Shown: one piece after another, positions 43,070-52,501 of the stretch
Layout: each line of letters opens with the position of its first letter
Position numbering within the stretch: position 1 is the first letter of the stretch
NCBI GenBank assembly: GCA_041918175.1
Contig: JAYRWE010000032.1
Span: 9,422 to 73,421 of the forward strand
DNA: 64,000 nucleotides
DNA from: JABWAN01 sp041918175
Lineage (GTDB): Bacteria > Zhuqueibacterota > Zhuqueibacteria > Zhuqueibacterales > Zhuqueibacteraceae
Direction: 5' to 3'
The notes under the pieces: model-generated
Seen by the model: the letters and a program-made list of their open reading frames with translations, nothing else
Told to the model about the DNA's origin: nothing
Database searches by the model: none
Translations under genes and position numbers: made by a program

Positions 43070-43315
43070 TTATCTGACAATCCAGAAGCCGCCGACAAAG
43101 TGATGCCCGCAGCGATGGCCGTGTTTGTGGCCTTTTTTAAAGTGCCAATGTTTGCCTTTGCGATAGTGCCCACAGTCGTCGGAGTGCGCGTGCCCGGTTT
43201 CAATCACCACGCGCGTGTGCGAGTGACCATGCGCAACACAACCCGACAAACTCGTGAGCGCAACTGCGTACAACAACAAACCCGCCAGCCTAGCTTTCTT
43301 CTTGAGCGATTCCAT
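43070..43315 (-). CDS. His-rich lipoprotein, probably metal-binding
   Basis: An 81-residue lipoprotein precursor. The lipobox LSGC puts the lipidated Cys at residue 26. The mature part of 56 residues has 13 His (for example GHSHT, GHAHSDDCGH, HWHFKKGHKHGHRCGHH) and two further Cys, and ends GGFWIVR. The composition suggests binding of Zn, Cu or Ni at the outer membrane or periplasm. GAGG precedes the ATG. It is divergent from nothing close but convergent with the two-component regulator, which could in principle sense metals. No named family. Confidence 0.72.
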   Translation of the reverse strand: MESLKKKARLAGLLLYAVALTSLSGCVAHGHSHTRVVIETGHAHSDDCGHYRKGKHWHFKKGHKHGHRCGHHFVGGFWIVR

Positions 43316-43365
43316 AACTCACCTCGAAGTAATGTCCTCTATGATTTGAGTAAGCATACACCTGC

Positions 43366-44073
43366 TTATTGTTTACGATCTTCGCGCGTTTCGCGGCGAT
43401 CCTCACGCAATTCGCGCATGTCTTCCGCTTCTTCGCGAATGCCAAGCTCAATCTCTTCACGCGAGAGCGCAAGATATTGGCCGTACAACTCGCGCTTTTT
43501 TGCCTGCAAAACCGGGTCGGAAGCCTTGTCGGCATCAATACGTTTTTGCAGCACGATCAACTCTTTCGAAATTTCGCGTTTTCGCTGGAGAATCTCTTCG
43601 GCTTTTTTGGCGTCGCGTTTGTCATCACGGCGGTCGCGTCTATCGTCGCGTAAGTCGCGGCGGTCATCTCGCAGCGCTTTTTTGTTTTGATCGCCATCAT
43701 GCGCTTCGCGGCGAACCTCGCGGCGCGAGCCGACGACCTCGGCAGTGGATTGCTTCACTTCTTTTTCGGCTTGACGCACTTGCACCGAGGTTTCGCGCAA
43801 ATCATTGCGCAACTCCACTGTAATTTGCTCGTCAACTCTTTGCAGCGCAGCGCCGTCGCGACCTTGCTTCATCAAACGATCCCAACGCATGATTAAATCC
43901 GAAAGGCGATCCAAATCACGGCGATCATCAGCCACACCCGCGGCTGCGGTGGCAATTCCTTTTTTGTCGTCGTGACGTTGTTTGGCGTTCGAAACAGCTT
44001 GCGCGTGCGCATCGAGATTCCATAAGCCGGCGAGCAAGGCACCAGCGACGATATAACCAGAAAAGCGTTTCAT
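43366..44073 (-). CDS. Periplasmic Arg/Asp-rich coiled-coil protein
   Basis: A 235-residue exported protein with a signal peptide (GYIVAGALLAGLWNLDAHAQA). The mature chain is almost wholly charged helix with long alternating RD/DR runs (RRDLRDDRRDRRDDKRD around residues 140-156, and DMRELREDRRETREDRKQ at the C-terminus). It is low-complexity and heptad-like, so a long coiled coil or an unstructured polyampholyte is expected. GGAGGA precedes the ATG. It lies 50 bases upstream of the His-rich lipoprotein gene in the same direction. Similar RD-rich proteins exist in FCB genomes but their role is unknown. Confidence 0.68.
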   Translation of the reverse strand: MKRFSGYIVAGALLAGLWNLDAHAQAVSNAKQRHDDKKGIATAAAGVADDRRDLDRLSDLIMRWDRLMKQGRDGAALQRVDEQITVELRNDLRETSVQVRQAEKEVKQSTAEVVGSRREVRREAHDGDQNKKALRDDRRDLRDDRRDRRDDKRDAKKAEEILQRKREISKELIVLQKRIDADKASDPVLQAKKRELYGQYLALSREEIELGIREEAEDMRELREDRRETREDRKQ

Positions 44074-44264
44074 TGTTCCTCCAAAGCGTTCGTTGCAAAG
44101 GTGAATTGATTCCTGCGATTTTACGACTCACGGCAGAATTACGCAACTACTTTGCCATGCGTGCACGCTCAAAAAATGTTGTTTTCTCAAATCAAAACCC
44201 GGCTTCAGAAAGCGTTCTGTCCGCGCTGGTGCGAAACGCGCTCTGCAAGCTGTACGACTCGGAA

Positions 44265-44286
44265 CAGAATTTTGCAGAAAATTCTG
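44265..44286. repeat. Small perfect hairpin before the toast_rack gene
   Basis: CAGAATTTT pairs with AAAATTCTG around GCAG, within the 293-base divergent promoter region between the coiled-coil gene and the toast_rack gene. It could be an operator or mRNA leader element; nothing else is recognised in this region. Confidence 0.45.
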
Positions 44287-44366
44287 CTTGCGCTTTTCCG
44301 ACTCTGATCGCAATTTAGAACCACTGCTATTTTGCAAGTCGAACTCGTCAACCCCACGGAGGGTAT

Positions 44367-45290
44367 ATGAACAGAAATGACTCTTGGCTCGTGCTGCTCT
44401 TGTGTGCTTTTGTTATGTCGAACTGCCGCGAGCGTCCGCGAGAGCCGCAGGCAGAAAACGAGCAACGCCGCGATTCGCGCGCGCGACGTGCTAGCGATTC
44501 AAACTTACGGCTCGCGCAGCAGATTCCATTTGCCGGGCAATCCAAACTGCTGCTCGAACTTGAATACACGGGCGGCTATCTTGATTTCGAATCGGACTCA
44601 AGCTCTGCACTGGTGGATTTGGATCTCCTTTACGACAATGAAGATTTGCGCCCTGAGATTACTTTTGATTCCACCAGCTCGCCGCCGCGGCTCACAGTGC
44701 GCTCGCCGCATGACCATCGCGAAAATCTTTCCCTTGATGAATTGCGCACCAATCGTTGGCGCATCAAAGTCTCGCGCGCCGTGGAATTGGAATGCGAAAT
44801 CAACGCGGGCGCCGTGGAGGCCTGGCTTGATTTCTCCGGTTTGCGTTTGCGTGAGTTGAATCTCAATATTGGCGCGGGTGAATTGGACATGGAATTTCGC
44901 GAGCGCAATCCACTCCGCTCCAACATACGCCTCAATGCTGGCGCGGCCACTATCATCGCCAGCGGTTTGTGCAATGCCAATTTCGAAGACTTTGCCTTCA
45001 AAGGCGGCGCGGGCAAGTCCGAACTTTTTTTTGATGGTGCTTATGAAGGCAAAGGCTACGTCGAGTTAAAATTCGGCGTGGGTTTGAACACGATTCGCCT
45101 CGCGGATGATTTGGGCGTGAAGATACGTAAATCCGGCTCGTTTCTCGCGCCGATCAGTTTGCGCGGTTTTGATAAAGAAGGTGACTTTTACGTCTCTCCG
45201 AACTATGAACGTGCCGCGGCGCGCCTCGATTTTGAAATTGAAATGGGCGTCGGGCATACGTCGATCAAATGGGTGGAAGGGAGAAATTAG
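44367..45290 (+). CDS. Toast_rack/DUF2154-like lipoprotein
   Basis: A 307-residue protein with a signal segment ending at Cys20 (VMSNC), a possible lipidation site. An Arg/Glu-rich spacer (21-45) precedes a beta-helical domain with toast_rack-like repeats: LNLNIGAGELDMEF, NIRLNAGAATIIASGL and DFAFKGGAGKSELFFDG, each a strand-turn-strand with GAG or GGAG. The C-terminus IEMGVGHTSIKW fits the LiaF/toast_rack end. Such proteins are envelope-stress or adhesion-related in other phyla. GGAGGG precedes the ATG. It sits 57 bases before the protease pair, in the same direction. Confidence 0.75.
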   Translation: MNRNDSWLVLLLCAFVMSNCRERPREPQAENEQRRDSRARRASDSNLRLAQQIPFAGQSKLLLELEYTGGYLDFESDSSSALVDLDLLYDNEDLRPEITFDSTSSPPRLTVRSPHDHRENLSLDELRTNRWRIKVSRAVELECEINAGAVEAWLDFSGLRLRELNLNIGAGELDMEFRERNPLRSNIRLNAGAATIIASGLCNANFEDFAFKGGAGKSELFFDGAYEGKGYVELKFGVGLNTIRLADDLGVKIRKSGSFLAPISLRGFDKEGDFYVSPNYERAAARLDFEIEMGVGHTSIKWVEGRN

Positions 45291-45347
45291 AACGAAACGG
45301 CCTTAATCTTTTTGCAAGAATCCAACGCCTTTTAACGGCGAGGGGCT

Positions 45348-48167
45348 ATGAAACCTTTCATTCAAACTCTTTCCGCCGCCGCAGCTCTCTTCCTAGCGTT
45401 CAGCCAGCAACTCGAAGCGCAGGCACTATCCGCCGCACGCGGCATTTGCCTTTCTTCCAACACAATGGTAACGGCTTCGCATACGCGCGCCGACACTGCG
45501 CTCGCGCAAAAAAAAATCGTGCGCGCTCTCGCGATTTACGTTGCCTTCCCCGACCAACCCTCCCCCAAATTGCCTGCAGTTGCGGCGCGTTTAGAAACCG
45601 AATTGCCAAAATTTATTCGCAGCATGTCTGAAGGTCGGCAAACGCTCGTGGTAGAAACTGCGCTCAGGCCTGCGCCGTTCGCCGCGTTTTGCTATGTGGC
45701 CGATTCGGCGATGAGTTATTATCAAAAACGCATAACTGAACCGCCGCCGAAAGCCACGGGCATGGAAGTTTTAACCGATGAGATTCTCGACAAAGTCGAG
45801 ACCGACATGCCGAATTTTGCGGAGCGCTATGATGTCATCTTTTTTAACCTGCTCGGAAATTTTTTCTCCGGCGCGGATGGTTTTTCGTTGCTCGTGCGCG
45901 GCGATGTGTGGGAGAAACGCTATACGGGTTTGGGGGTGACGAATGAGCTGACCGATCCCGAGGTCTTTCTCGGCATTGTCGGGCATGAGTATGGTCATTT
46001 GCTGGGCGCGCAGCATCCGCCGAATTTTTTGGAAAAAAGTTTTGGCGACTATGAGTTGATGGATCAAAACCTCCATCGCCTTGCGCCATACAGCATTCAG
46101 AACTTGATGGACATTGGCTGGCTTGCGCCGGAGCGCGTGCAAGTGGTGAATGATACGCTGTACAATGTCGCATTGGATGATGTGCGCCGTGGGGGTAAAG
46201 TCTTACTCATCGAAGCTGACCTCAATCAGTATTTCTTAGTCGCCAATCATCAAGGCTCGGATTACGACAGCGTCTATGTCGGTCGCGGGCTTTTGATTTG
46301 GCATCAAGCTGGAAACACGTTGAAGCGTACGGCGCAGAGCATTTGGGATGTCGAATCGGCTGCCGGGATGTTTCGCGAAGGCGCGCCTGATCCGTGGCGC
46401 GGCATTGACGCGCTCGACTCTTCGCGCGCCTTCACCGGCGATGCGCGTGATTTTTTCGAGCCTGTGCGCACAGGTCGTTTTGCCTTTGACACCAATCCCA
46501 ATACCAATCTCTATGATCGCAACAACACCCAGTTCGATTGGCGTTCGCAGACACAGCCTTCCGGCGTTGCGATTGAAAATTTGCGGCAAGTAGGCAACAC
46601 GATCTTCGCGGATGTGCTGGTGCCAAACCGTCCGCCACAAATCACTGCGGTAAGCGGGCCGGTTGGGTTTGTTGACTCTTTTGAAAGTTACAGTGTTACT
46701 GCAACGATTCAAGATGATCACACTCAAGCCACGGCCGAGCTTTATTATCGCTATGGCGGTGAGCAGTCATTTCGCGTCGTTCCCATGCACCAAAGCGCGA
46801 CGTTGTTGTTTTCGGCTCCGATTCCATCTCCGAGGCTTGCGAAGAGCGTCGAATACTATGTGCGCGCGATTGATCGCAAAAGCTTAGAAGCTTTTTATCC
46901 CGAGGCCGCCCCAACCCAAACGCTGCGTTTTTTTATCAAGATCACTCTCGACGATGTGCTCCCGCTCGATAGTGTGCAAGTCTCCGTTCGCGGCGGCGAA
47001 CTTTTGCAAGTGCCAATTGCTTTGAACAACAGTAGTGATGGCGAGTTGCTCATGAGCAACAGCATCATCGTGCATGAAAGCCTGCACGATGAACGCGCGC
47101 TCGCAGCGGATTCGGTTGAAACAAACGTGTATGTGCCTTATGTCTTTTTCGATCTTGCGCTGAGCCGAGATCCGAGTAGCACGTATGAAAGAGCACCAAC
47201 GATTTATTTGCGCAATAAGGCTGGCGCAACGGCGCGGCTTCATTTTACCTATACTGAAACAACGCTGTATCTCTATTTCGTCCGTTTGCAGCCGCGCGCA
47301 CCATTTTTCTCCCTCTTGCTAAATCTCTATTGGCGCGATCCGAGCGGTAGGGTGCAAGAAGTGTGGCTCACGATTGATACTTCAGGGCAATTGCAGATGA
47401 ATGCTTTGCCTGGAGTTTTTAATCTCAACGCTACTTACTCGGCAGGTTCAAGCGGAGCTTTGCCGCGCATACTCATGACCATTCCCATGTCGGCCTTGCG
47501 CAGCTCGCCTCAAATCAAAGATTGGGATTTTCGCGCTGATATGCTTGATGAACCCAATACGAGAGGATATTGGCCGGGTGTGGCGGAGAGCACCAAGCCT
47601 GGAGCTTTACTCTTGCAAGAATCAACACCGCACATCTTTTTCGACGACGCGTCTTGGGTTATTCCGCCTCAAGCTGTGGCTTCTCGCTATCTCTATATCG
47701 CTTTGCCCGCGCGTCCGTGGTCGGCAGAAATGCAAGGCGGATTATTGGTGCGAGTCCCGGAGCTTGCGCGCACGTCCAAATACATTCCGTTTAAAATTAA
47801 GGTCATCAATTTTCGACCATGGTCCGAGCCTGATACGACGCGCGACACCGATCCCGACTCCAGCGACAATACCGGCAACGTACCCCAGTCATTTCAGATG
47901 CGGAACGTTTATCCCAACCCATTCGTTTTAAGCAGTGAGCGCAGCCCGGCGCTCCACCTCGCTTTTGATTTGCCCAAGGCTGCAACCGTGCGTGTTGAAC
48001 TGTTTGATCTCTTGGGAAAACGTGTTGCCAATCTTGCGCAACAATGGTTTGAGGCCGGTCGCCGTGAAATGCAGTGGCGCGGATTGAATTTACAAAAAGG
48101 CATATACTTTATTCGTATGCAAGCCGGATCGCATCGTGCGGTGAAGAAACTTATCGCTATCGAATAA
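45348..48167 (+). CDS. Exported metzincin-type (M6-like) protease, copy 1
   Basis: A 939-residue exported protein. The signal peptide is at 1-24. The catalytic domain (about 55-420) has the full HEXXHxxGxxH zinc motif, HEYGHLLGAQH (His213, Glu214, His217, His223), and a following Met in YELMDQ (238) suitable for a Met-turn. This resembles M6 immune-inhibitor-A-like secreted proteases. Beta-sandwich domains follow, and the C-terminus has NVYPNPFVL, VELFDLLGKRVANL and KGIYFIRMQAG, a sorting-type domain. It probably is secreted and retained at the surface. A near-identical paralog follows four bases later. Confidence 0.85.
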   Translation: MKPFIQTLSAAAALFLAFSQQLEAQALSAARGICLSSNTMVTASHTRADTALAQKKIVRALAIYVAFPDQPSPKLPAVAARLETELPKFIRSMSEGRQTLVVETALRPAPFAAFCYVADSAMSYYQKRITEPPPKATGMEVLTDEILDKVETDMPNFAERYDVIFFNLLGNFFSGADGFSLLVRGDVWEKRYTGLGVTNELTDPEVFLGIVGHEYGHLLGAQHPPNFLEKSFGDYELMDQNLHRLAPYSIQNLMDIGWLAPERVQVVNDTLYNVALDDVRRGGKVLLIEADLNQYFLVANHQGSDYDSVYVGRGLLIWHQAGNTLKRTAQSIWDVESAAGMFREGAPDPWRGIDALDSSRAFTGDARDFFEPVRTGRFAFDTNPNTNLYDRNNTQFDWRSQTQPSGVAIENLRQVGNTIFADVLVPNRPPQITAVSGPVGFVDSFESYSVTATIQDDHTQATAELYYRYGGEQSFRVVPMHQSATLLFSAPIPSPRLAKSVEYYVRAIDRKSLEAFYPEAAPTQTLRFFIKITLDDVLPLDSVQVSVRGGELLQVPIALNNSSDGELLMSNSIIVHESLHDERALAADSVETNVYVPYVFFDLALSRDPSSTYERAPTIYLRNKAGATARLHFTYTETTLYLYFVRLQPRAPFFSLLLNLYWRDPSGRVQEVWLTIDTSGQLQMNALPGVFNLNATYSAGSSGALPRILMTIPMSALRSSPQIKDWDFRADMLDEPNTRGYWPGVAESTKPGALLLQESTPHIFFDDASWVIPPQAVASRYLYIALPARPWSAEMQGGLLVRVPELARTSKYIPFKIKVINFRPWSEPDTTRDTDPDSSDNTGNVPQSFQMRNVYPNPFVLSSERSPALHLAFDLPKAATVRVELFDLLGKRVANLAQQWFEAGRREMQWRGLNLQKGIYFIRMQAGSHRAVKKLIAIE

Positions 48168-48171
48168 TCTA

Positions 48172-51048
48172 ATGACTGCCGTTTTGAAAAATGCGCTTCG
48201 TCTTGTCGTCCGCTCGCGTTCGGAAGCTGCTCTTGTAATTGCAGCTTCTTGTTTTCTGCTAACGCCAATTTGCTGGGCGCAAAGTAATCTTAAAGGCGAG
48301 GGGCTTTGCCTCTATTCCCCGGCGCATGTGAACGAAGCTACCGTTGCCGACACCGCTTTGGCAAACAAAACCTTCGTGCGCGCACTCGCGATTTACGTTG
48401 CCTTCCCCGATCAACCCTCCCGACAATTGCCTGCGGTCTCGGCGCGTTTAGAAACCGAATTGCCCAAATTTATTCGCAGTATGTCTGAAGGTCGGCAAAC
48501 GCTCGTGGTAGAAACTGCGCTCAGGCCCGCGCCGTTTGATTCATTGTGCTATGTCGCCGACTCCGCGATGAGCTATTATCAAAACAAAATTCCAGAGCCG
48601 TTGCCCAAGACGAAAGGCTTCGAGTACATCACCGAAGAGATTCTCGATAAAGTTCAAGGCGATCATCCAAACTTTCACGAGCAATATGAAGTGATCTTCT
48701 TAAACATTCAGGGCAATTTTCAACGCGGCTCTGACGGGCTTTCGCTTTTGGTGAAAGGGAAAAGCTGGGAGCGCAAATATCAAGGCCTCGGCGCCACGAT
48801 TGACCTCACGGATGCGGAAGTGTTCCTCGGCGTGGTCGCACATGAGTATGGGCATTTGCTCGGCGCGCAGCATCCGCCGCATTTTTTAGAAAAGAGCTTT
48901 GGCGATTATGAACTCATGGATCAACATCTGCATCGGCTCGCGCCGTTTAGCTTGCAAAACCTGCTCGACATTGGTTGGATTGCGCCCGAGCGCGTGCAAG
49001 TTGTGAACGACACGGTTTATAATGTCGAACTTGACGATGTGCGCTGCGGCGGCAAAGTGTTGCTCCTCGCCATGAACAGCGAACAATATTTCCTTGCCGC
49101 CAATCATCAAGGCTCGGACTATGACAGTGTGTATAAAGGGAAAGGTTTGCTGGTGTGGCATCAAATGGGGAAAACCGCGGAGCGGAAAGCTTATAACGTT
49201 TGGGATCTCGAAAGTGCAGCCGGGCTTTCGCGTGAAGGCCGGCCCGATCCGATTGCCGGTCAAGATGATTTTGATCGCTCGCGCGATTCCACCGGCACAG
49301 CCGCGGACTTTTTTAATCCGAGCAATAATGCACGCTTTGGAGCGGAGACGAATCCCAATTCAAATTTTTATGACGAGTTGACCAATGTCTATGCTTGGCG
49401 CGTGCAAACTCGGCCTTCCGGCATTGCGCTTACGAATTTGCGCCAACATGAGCGCAAAATTATTCTTGATGTGTTGGTGCCGCGCCAACCGCCGCAAATT
49501 TTAGAAGTCAGAGGGCCTAACGATTACGTAGATCCCGTCAGTTATTATGGTGTTGATGTCTGGCTGGTAAACGGCAATGTCGAGTACGTTGTCGAAGTTT
49601 GGTATCGCTACGCCGGCGCTGAACAGTTTGAGCGCGCGCAAATACAACGGCTCTCAGAAGCGCATTTCTCCGGCGAAATTCCGTTGCGGCGCGTTGCCAC
49701 ACAGGTGCAATACTACGTGCGCGTCGTTTATGGCGAGGGCTTCACCGAACGCTTTCCGGCCTCGGCCGATAGCCTTTTGAGCTTCATCATCAAGCCGCGT
49801 CTCTCTGAAATGGTGAGGCTGGAGCAGCAAGAAGCCACTCTCGTTGCCGGAGACTCAATCCTTGTGCCGCTGCGGTTTGATAACACGAGCACGTTTCCGC
49901 TGCAAATCCAAAGCGCCACCTTACAGCATGAGAGCGTGAGAGATGATCGCGCCTATGATAGCACCGCGGCCGCGCAACAAGTCTTCGTGCCGCGCATATT
50001 CTTCAATGCGGAAACGGAATCGAATTTTGGATTGTACTTCGAGTATACGCCGAGCCTCTATTTCCGTTTGCCAAGTTTGGGCGTTGCAGTTGCGAAAGCG
50101 CACTTGACATATGACGAGAAGTGGGTGTATCTCTATCTTGTTTTACTTATGCCGCGCACAATCAATAATGCGGCTCTGACTTTCGAGTTCATTTGGCGTG
50201 ATTCTTCCTTCCAGCAGGAAGTCTGGGTTACAGCGGTCGGCGCAACGCTCACGCCATTGGCAAGACCCGTCGCACCCGTGGCTGCCATTTTCTTATCCGA
50301 CGCGAGCGGCAGCCTTCCGAAAATATTACTCAAGCTCTCCGCTTCAGCGCTGCGACGAAGCTCGCCTGCAAGGAACCTTGAATTGCGCGCGCGCTTTTGG
50401 AGCGATCGTTATCCTCGCGCCAACTGGCCGAATGTCGTATTGCCCAACAGGTTCGGCAAAATCATTTGGCAAGAAGATTCGCCGGAGTTTGAACTTTCCT
50501 CGCTTGCAGACTTGCTGTCAGTGGGCGAGAAGCGCATGCGCATGGTAAAATTTTACGCGCCGCGCTCGCCCTGGGCTGCGGAACTGACAAGTTGGTTGTT
50601 GGTAAAGACTCTTGTCCCAACGGAGGGCAAAATCTTTTTTCCACTTTCGCTGAAGATCAAAAATTATCGGTCGCGGTTGGATTCCACCGGAGGTTCGCCC
50701 TCGGGCGGAAATGTTTTAGATCCCAAACCGAATTGGGGCGAGCAACAGAGCGTTCCTTTGCCAACAGACTTTAAATTCATGGGCAGCTTCCCCAATCCAT
50801 TTCAAGCAAGCGCGGAAAAGTTGCGCGTGCGATTCTTTCTGCCGCGTGCCGCTTCACTGGATATTATTATCTGTGATGTGCTTGGGCGTCGTGTCGCAGA
50901 ACTTGCGCGAGATGAGTTTGTCGCGGGAGAGCATGAAGTTTTTTGGGAGGGAAAAGACCGCGAGGGGAAAAGCGTGCAACGCGGCATTTATTTCATTCGT
51001 TTCTCTACGAGCACATCCAACGCAATTGCCAAGATCGTTATTATGTAG
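48172..51048 (+). CDS. Exported metzincin-type (M6-like) protease, copy 2
   Basis: A 958-residue paralog of the preceding gene with the same plan: N-terminal signal region, HEYGHLLGAQH zinc motif followed by YELMDQ, beta domains and a C-terminal sorting-type domain (SFPNPFQA, IICDVLGRRVAELA, RGIYFIRFS). In about 160 bases near the 5' end the two genes are almost identical at DNA level, while later regions diverge, suggesting gene conversion. The start at 48172 is four bases after the stop of copy 1 with no good ribosome-binding site, so translation may be coupled. The end overlaps the convergent glycosyltransferase gene by eight bases. Confidence 0.85.
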   Translation: MTAVLKNALRLVVRSRSEAALVIAASCFLLTPICWAQSNLKGEGLCLYSPAHVNEATVADTALANKTFVRALAIYVAFPDQPSRQLPAVSARLETELPKFIRSMSEGRQTLVVETALRPAPFDSLCYVADSAMSYYQNKIPEPLPKTKGFEYITEEILDKVQGDHPNFHEQYEVIFLNIQGNFQRGSDGLSLLVKGKSWERKYQGLGATIDLTDAEVFLGVVAHEYGHLLGAQHPPHFLEKSFGDYELMDQHLHRLAPFSLQNLLDIGWIAPERVQVVNDTVYNVELDDVRCGGKVLLLAMNSEQYFLAANHQGSDYDSVYKGKGLLVWHQMGKTAERKAYNVWDLESAAGLSREGRPDPIAGQDDFDRSRDSTGTAADFFNPSNNARFGAETNPNSNFYDELTNVYAWRVQTRPSGIALTNLRQHERKIILDVLVPRQPPQILEVRGPNDYVDPVSYYGVDVWLVNGNVEYVVEVWYRYAGAEQFERAQIQRLSEAHFSGEIPLRRVATQVQYYVRVVYGEGFTERFPASADSLLSFIIKPRLSEMVRLEQQEATLVAGDSILVPLRFDNTSTFPLQIQSATLQHESVRDDRAYDSTAAAQQVFVPRIFFNAETESNFGLYFEYTPSLYFRLPSLGVAVAKAHLTYDEKWVYLYLVLLMPRTINNAALTFEFIWRDSSFQQEVWVTAVGATLTPLARPVAPVAAIFLSDASGSLPKILLKLSASALRRSSPARNLELRARFWSDRYPRANWPNVVLPNRFGKIIWQEDSPEFELSSLADLLSVGEKRMRMVKFYAPRSPWAAELTSWLLVKTLVPTEGKIFFPLSLKIKNYRSRLDSTGGSPSGGNVLDPKPNWGEQQSVPLPTDFKFMGSFPNPFQASAEKLRVRFFLPRAASLDIIICDVLGRRVAELARDEFVAGEHEVFWEGKDREGKSVQRGIYFIRFSTSTSNAIAKIVIM

Positions 51049-52330
51049 GCGCATGCCTCAGCAGCAAGTCCGCAAGTTGTTCTGCTTGATGCGCGCGTGA
51101 AAATTTATCTTCCCGCTCCGGCGCTGTGGGCAAAGCTTGGTGATGAAATTCCGCATAAAACGCCAGCAAGCTGCGCGCGATGTCGTCAATCGCCTCGAAT
51201 TCACAATAGCGACAAGCCGCGTGTTCCAACAAAATTTTCATCCCCTCGATCTGCTCGCCGATTGCCAAGACCGGTTTCTTCGCGGCTAAATACTCAAACG
51301 TCTTGCTCGGAATAATCGTCGCGCCCACGCCGGCCGTTACGATATACACGAGCACATTGGCGCGTTGCAAGGTTGCCAGCGCCTCTTCATGCGCAACATA
51401 ACCGCGCCAGTTCAGATATTCCTCCAAACCATTCTCCTTTATCCAATCTAAAAATTCCCCAGTCAAATCTGCGCCGACAAAATTCAGCCGAACTTCGTTT
51501 GGGGTGAGTTGCGCCGTGTCGATGAAATGTTTGAACCCTGCGAGAAAAGTTTTCGGAATGGTATAAACCGATATGGAGCCGGAGAATGCGAGTTCGAAAC
51601 GCTCATGCGGTTGCGGCGCGAACGCAGCAAAGTCTTCGGGATCGTAGCCATTTGGAATATAAACGCTCGTACCTGCTCGGCGCGCGCCGGTCTGCGCCAA
51701 CTGTTGCAGCAAACCTTGCGAAACCGCGGTGAGCACATGCGCTTTGCGTGTGACCAAGCGCTCCAACGCACGATGCAGAAAACGATGCAGTGCCGTCGGC
51801 GCTTGCGTGTTTTCATCCAACAACCACGTATCGCGAAAATCCGCCACCCAAAGAATTTTCAAAATGCGCGCGAGCAGCCAGCCCACGAGATGCGCAGAAT
51901 GCGGCGGCCCGGAACTGAGCACGAACGGAATTTTATGTTTCCGAATTTCTTTCCACGCGCGCCATGCTGCGAATGGTGCCCAAAGTATGCGCGAATCCGG
52001 CATGAGCAACCAATAGAGCAAATTGCCCAAGCCGCGCTGCCGTGCTTGCGAAGGCGCGGCTTTTTTTCCCAACAAATAAAACAGCCGTGCGGGATCAAGC
52101 GAGCCGGTGCGAATGATTTTCACGTCGCGCAATTCTGCGAGGAGGCTTTCGTCTTGCGCATAATAGATGATCGGCTTCACGGTGATGACGGTAACGTCCC
52201 AGCCGGCGCGCGAAAGATACTTGCTCCATTTTGCCACGCGCTGCGTGCCGCCCATGCCGAGCGGAGGAAAGTAATAAGCGAGGAAGAGGATTTTGCGGGT
52301 CACGAGAGATTCAATGGAAAATTTATGCAC
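51041..52330 (-). CDS. Glycosyltransferase family 4-like
   Basis: A 429-residue glycosyltransferase of GT-B type. The N-terminal ILFLAYYFPPLGMGGTQRV is the classic GT4 donor/acceptor start, and the C-terminal part has VYIPNGYDPEDF, and PSKTFEYLAAKKPVLAIGE, where the Glu of the E-x7-E region is expected. It likely transfers a sugar in surface polysaccharide or lipooligosaccharide assembly, fitting the flippase gene upstream. The start is a GTG at 52330; an internal GTG at 52303 is possible. Its end overlaps the protease gene in the opposite direction. Confidence 0.86.
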   Translation of the reverse strand: MHKFSIESLVTRKILFLAYYFPPLGMGGTQRVAKWSKYLSRAGWDVTVITVKPIIYYAQDESLLAELRDVKIIRTGSLDPARLFYLLGKKAAPSQARQRGLGNLLYWLLMPDSRILWAPFAAWRAWKEIRKHKIPFVLSSGPPHSAHLVGWLLARILKILWVADFRDTWLLDENTQAPTALHRFLHRALERLVTRKAHVLTAVSQGLLQQLAQTGARRAGTSVYIPNGYDPEDFAAFAPQPHERFELAFSGSISVYTIPKTFLAGFKHFIDTAQLTPNEVRLNFVGADLTGEFLDWIKENGLEEYLNWRGYVAHEEALATLQRANVLVYIVTAGVGATIIPSKTFEYLAAKKPVLAIGEQIEGMKILLEHAACRYCEFEAIDDIARSLLAFYAEFHHQALPTAPEREDKFSRAHQAEQLADLLLRHAPT

Positions 52331-52356
52331 ATTGCCGTTGATAGATAACGCGCCTT

Positions 52357-52456
52357 CGAATTGTCATGTGGGAGGAAGCTTCTCTCGTGCTCATACCGGC
52401 ACTTATTTTTAGAGCTGTTCCCTGTGCGAAGGAAGATTCTTCCAGAATGACAATTG
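52357..52456. repeat. Palindromic repeat related to the GTCATTC family
   Basis: An inverted repeat: CGAATTGTCATGTGGGAGGA with AGCTTCTCT (from 52357) against AGGAAGATTCTTCCAGAATG then ACAATTG (ending 52456). Each arm carries a GTCATTC/GAATGAC-like motif with a GAAGAATCTT-like follow-up. A hairpin GTGC/GCAC lies in the middle. It sits between the two polysaccharide genes and shares arm motifs with copies at 34.9 and 61.1 kb. Confidence 0.6.
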
Positions 52457-52501
52457 AGGAGTTGCGAAATAACCCTGAAGCAGTACAAACAAGATGACGA
52501 A

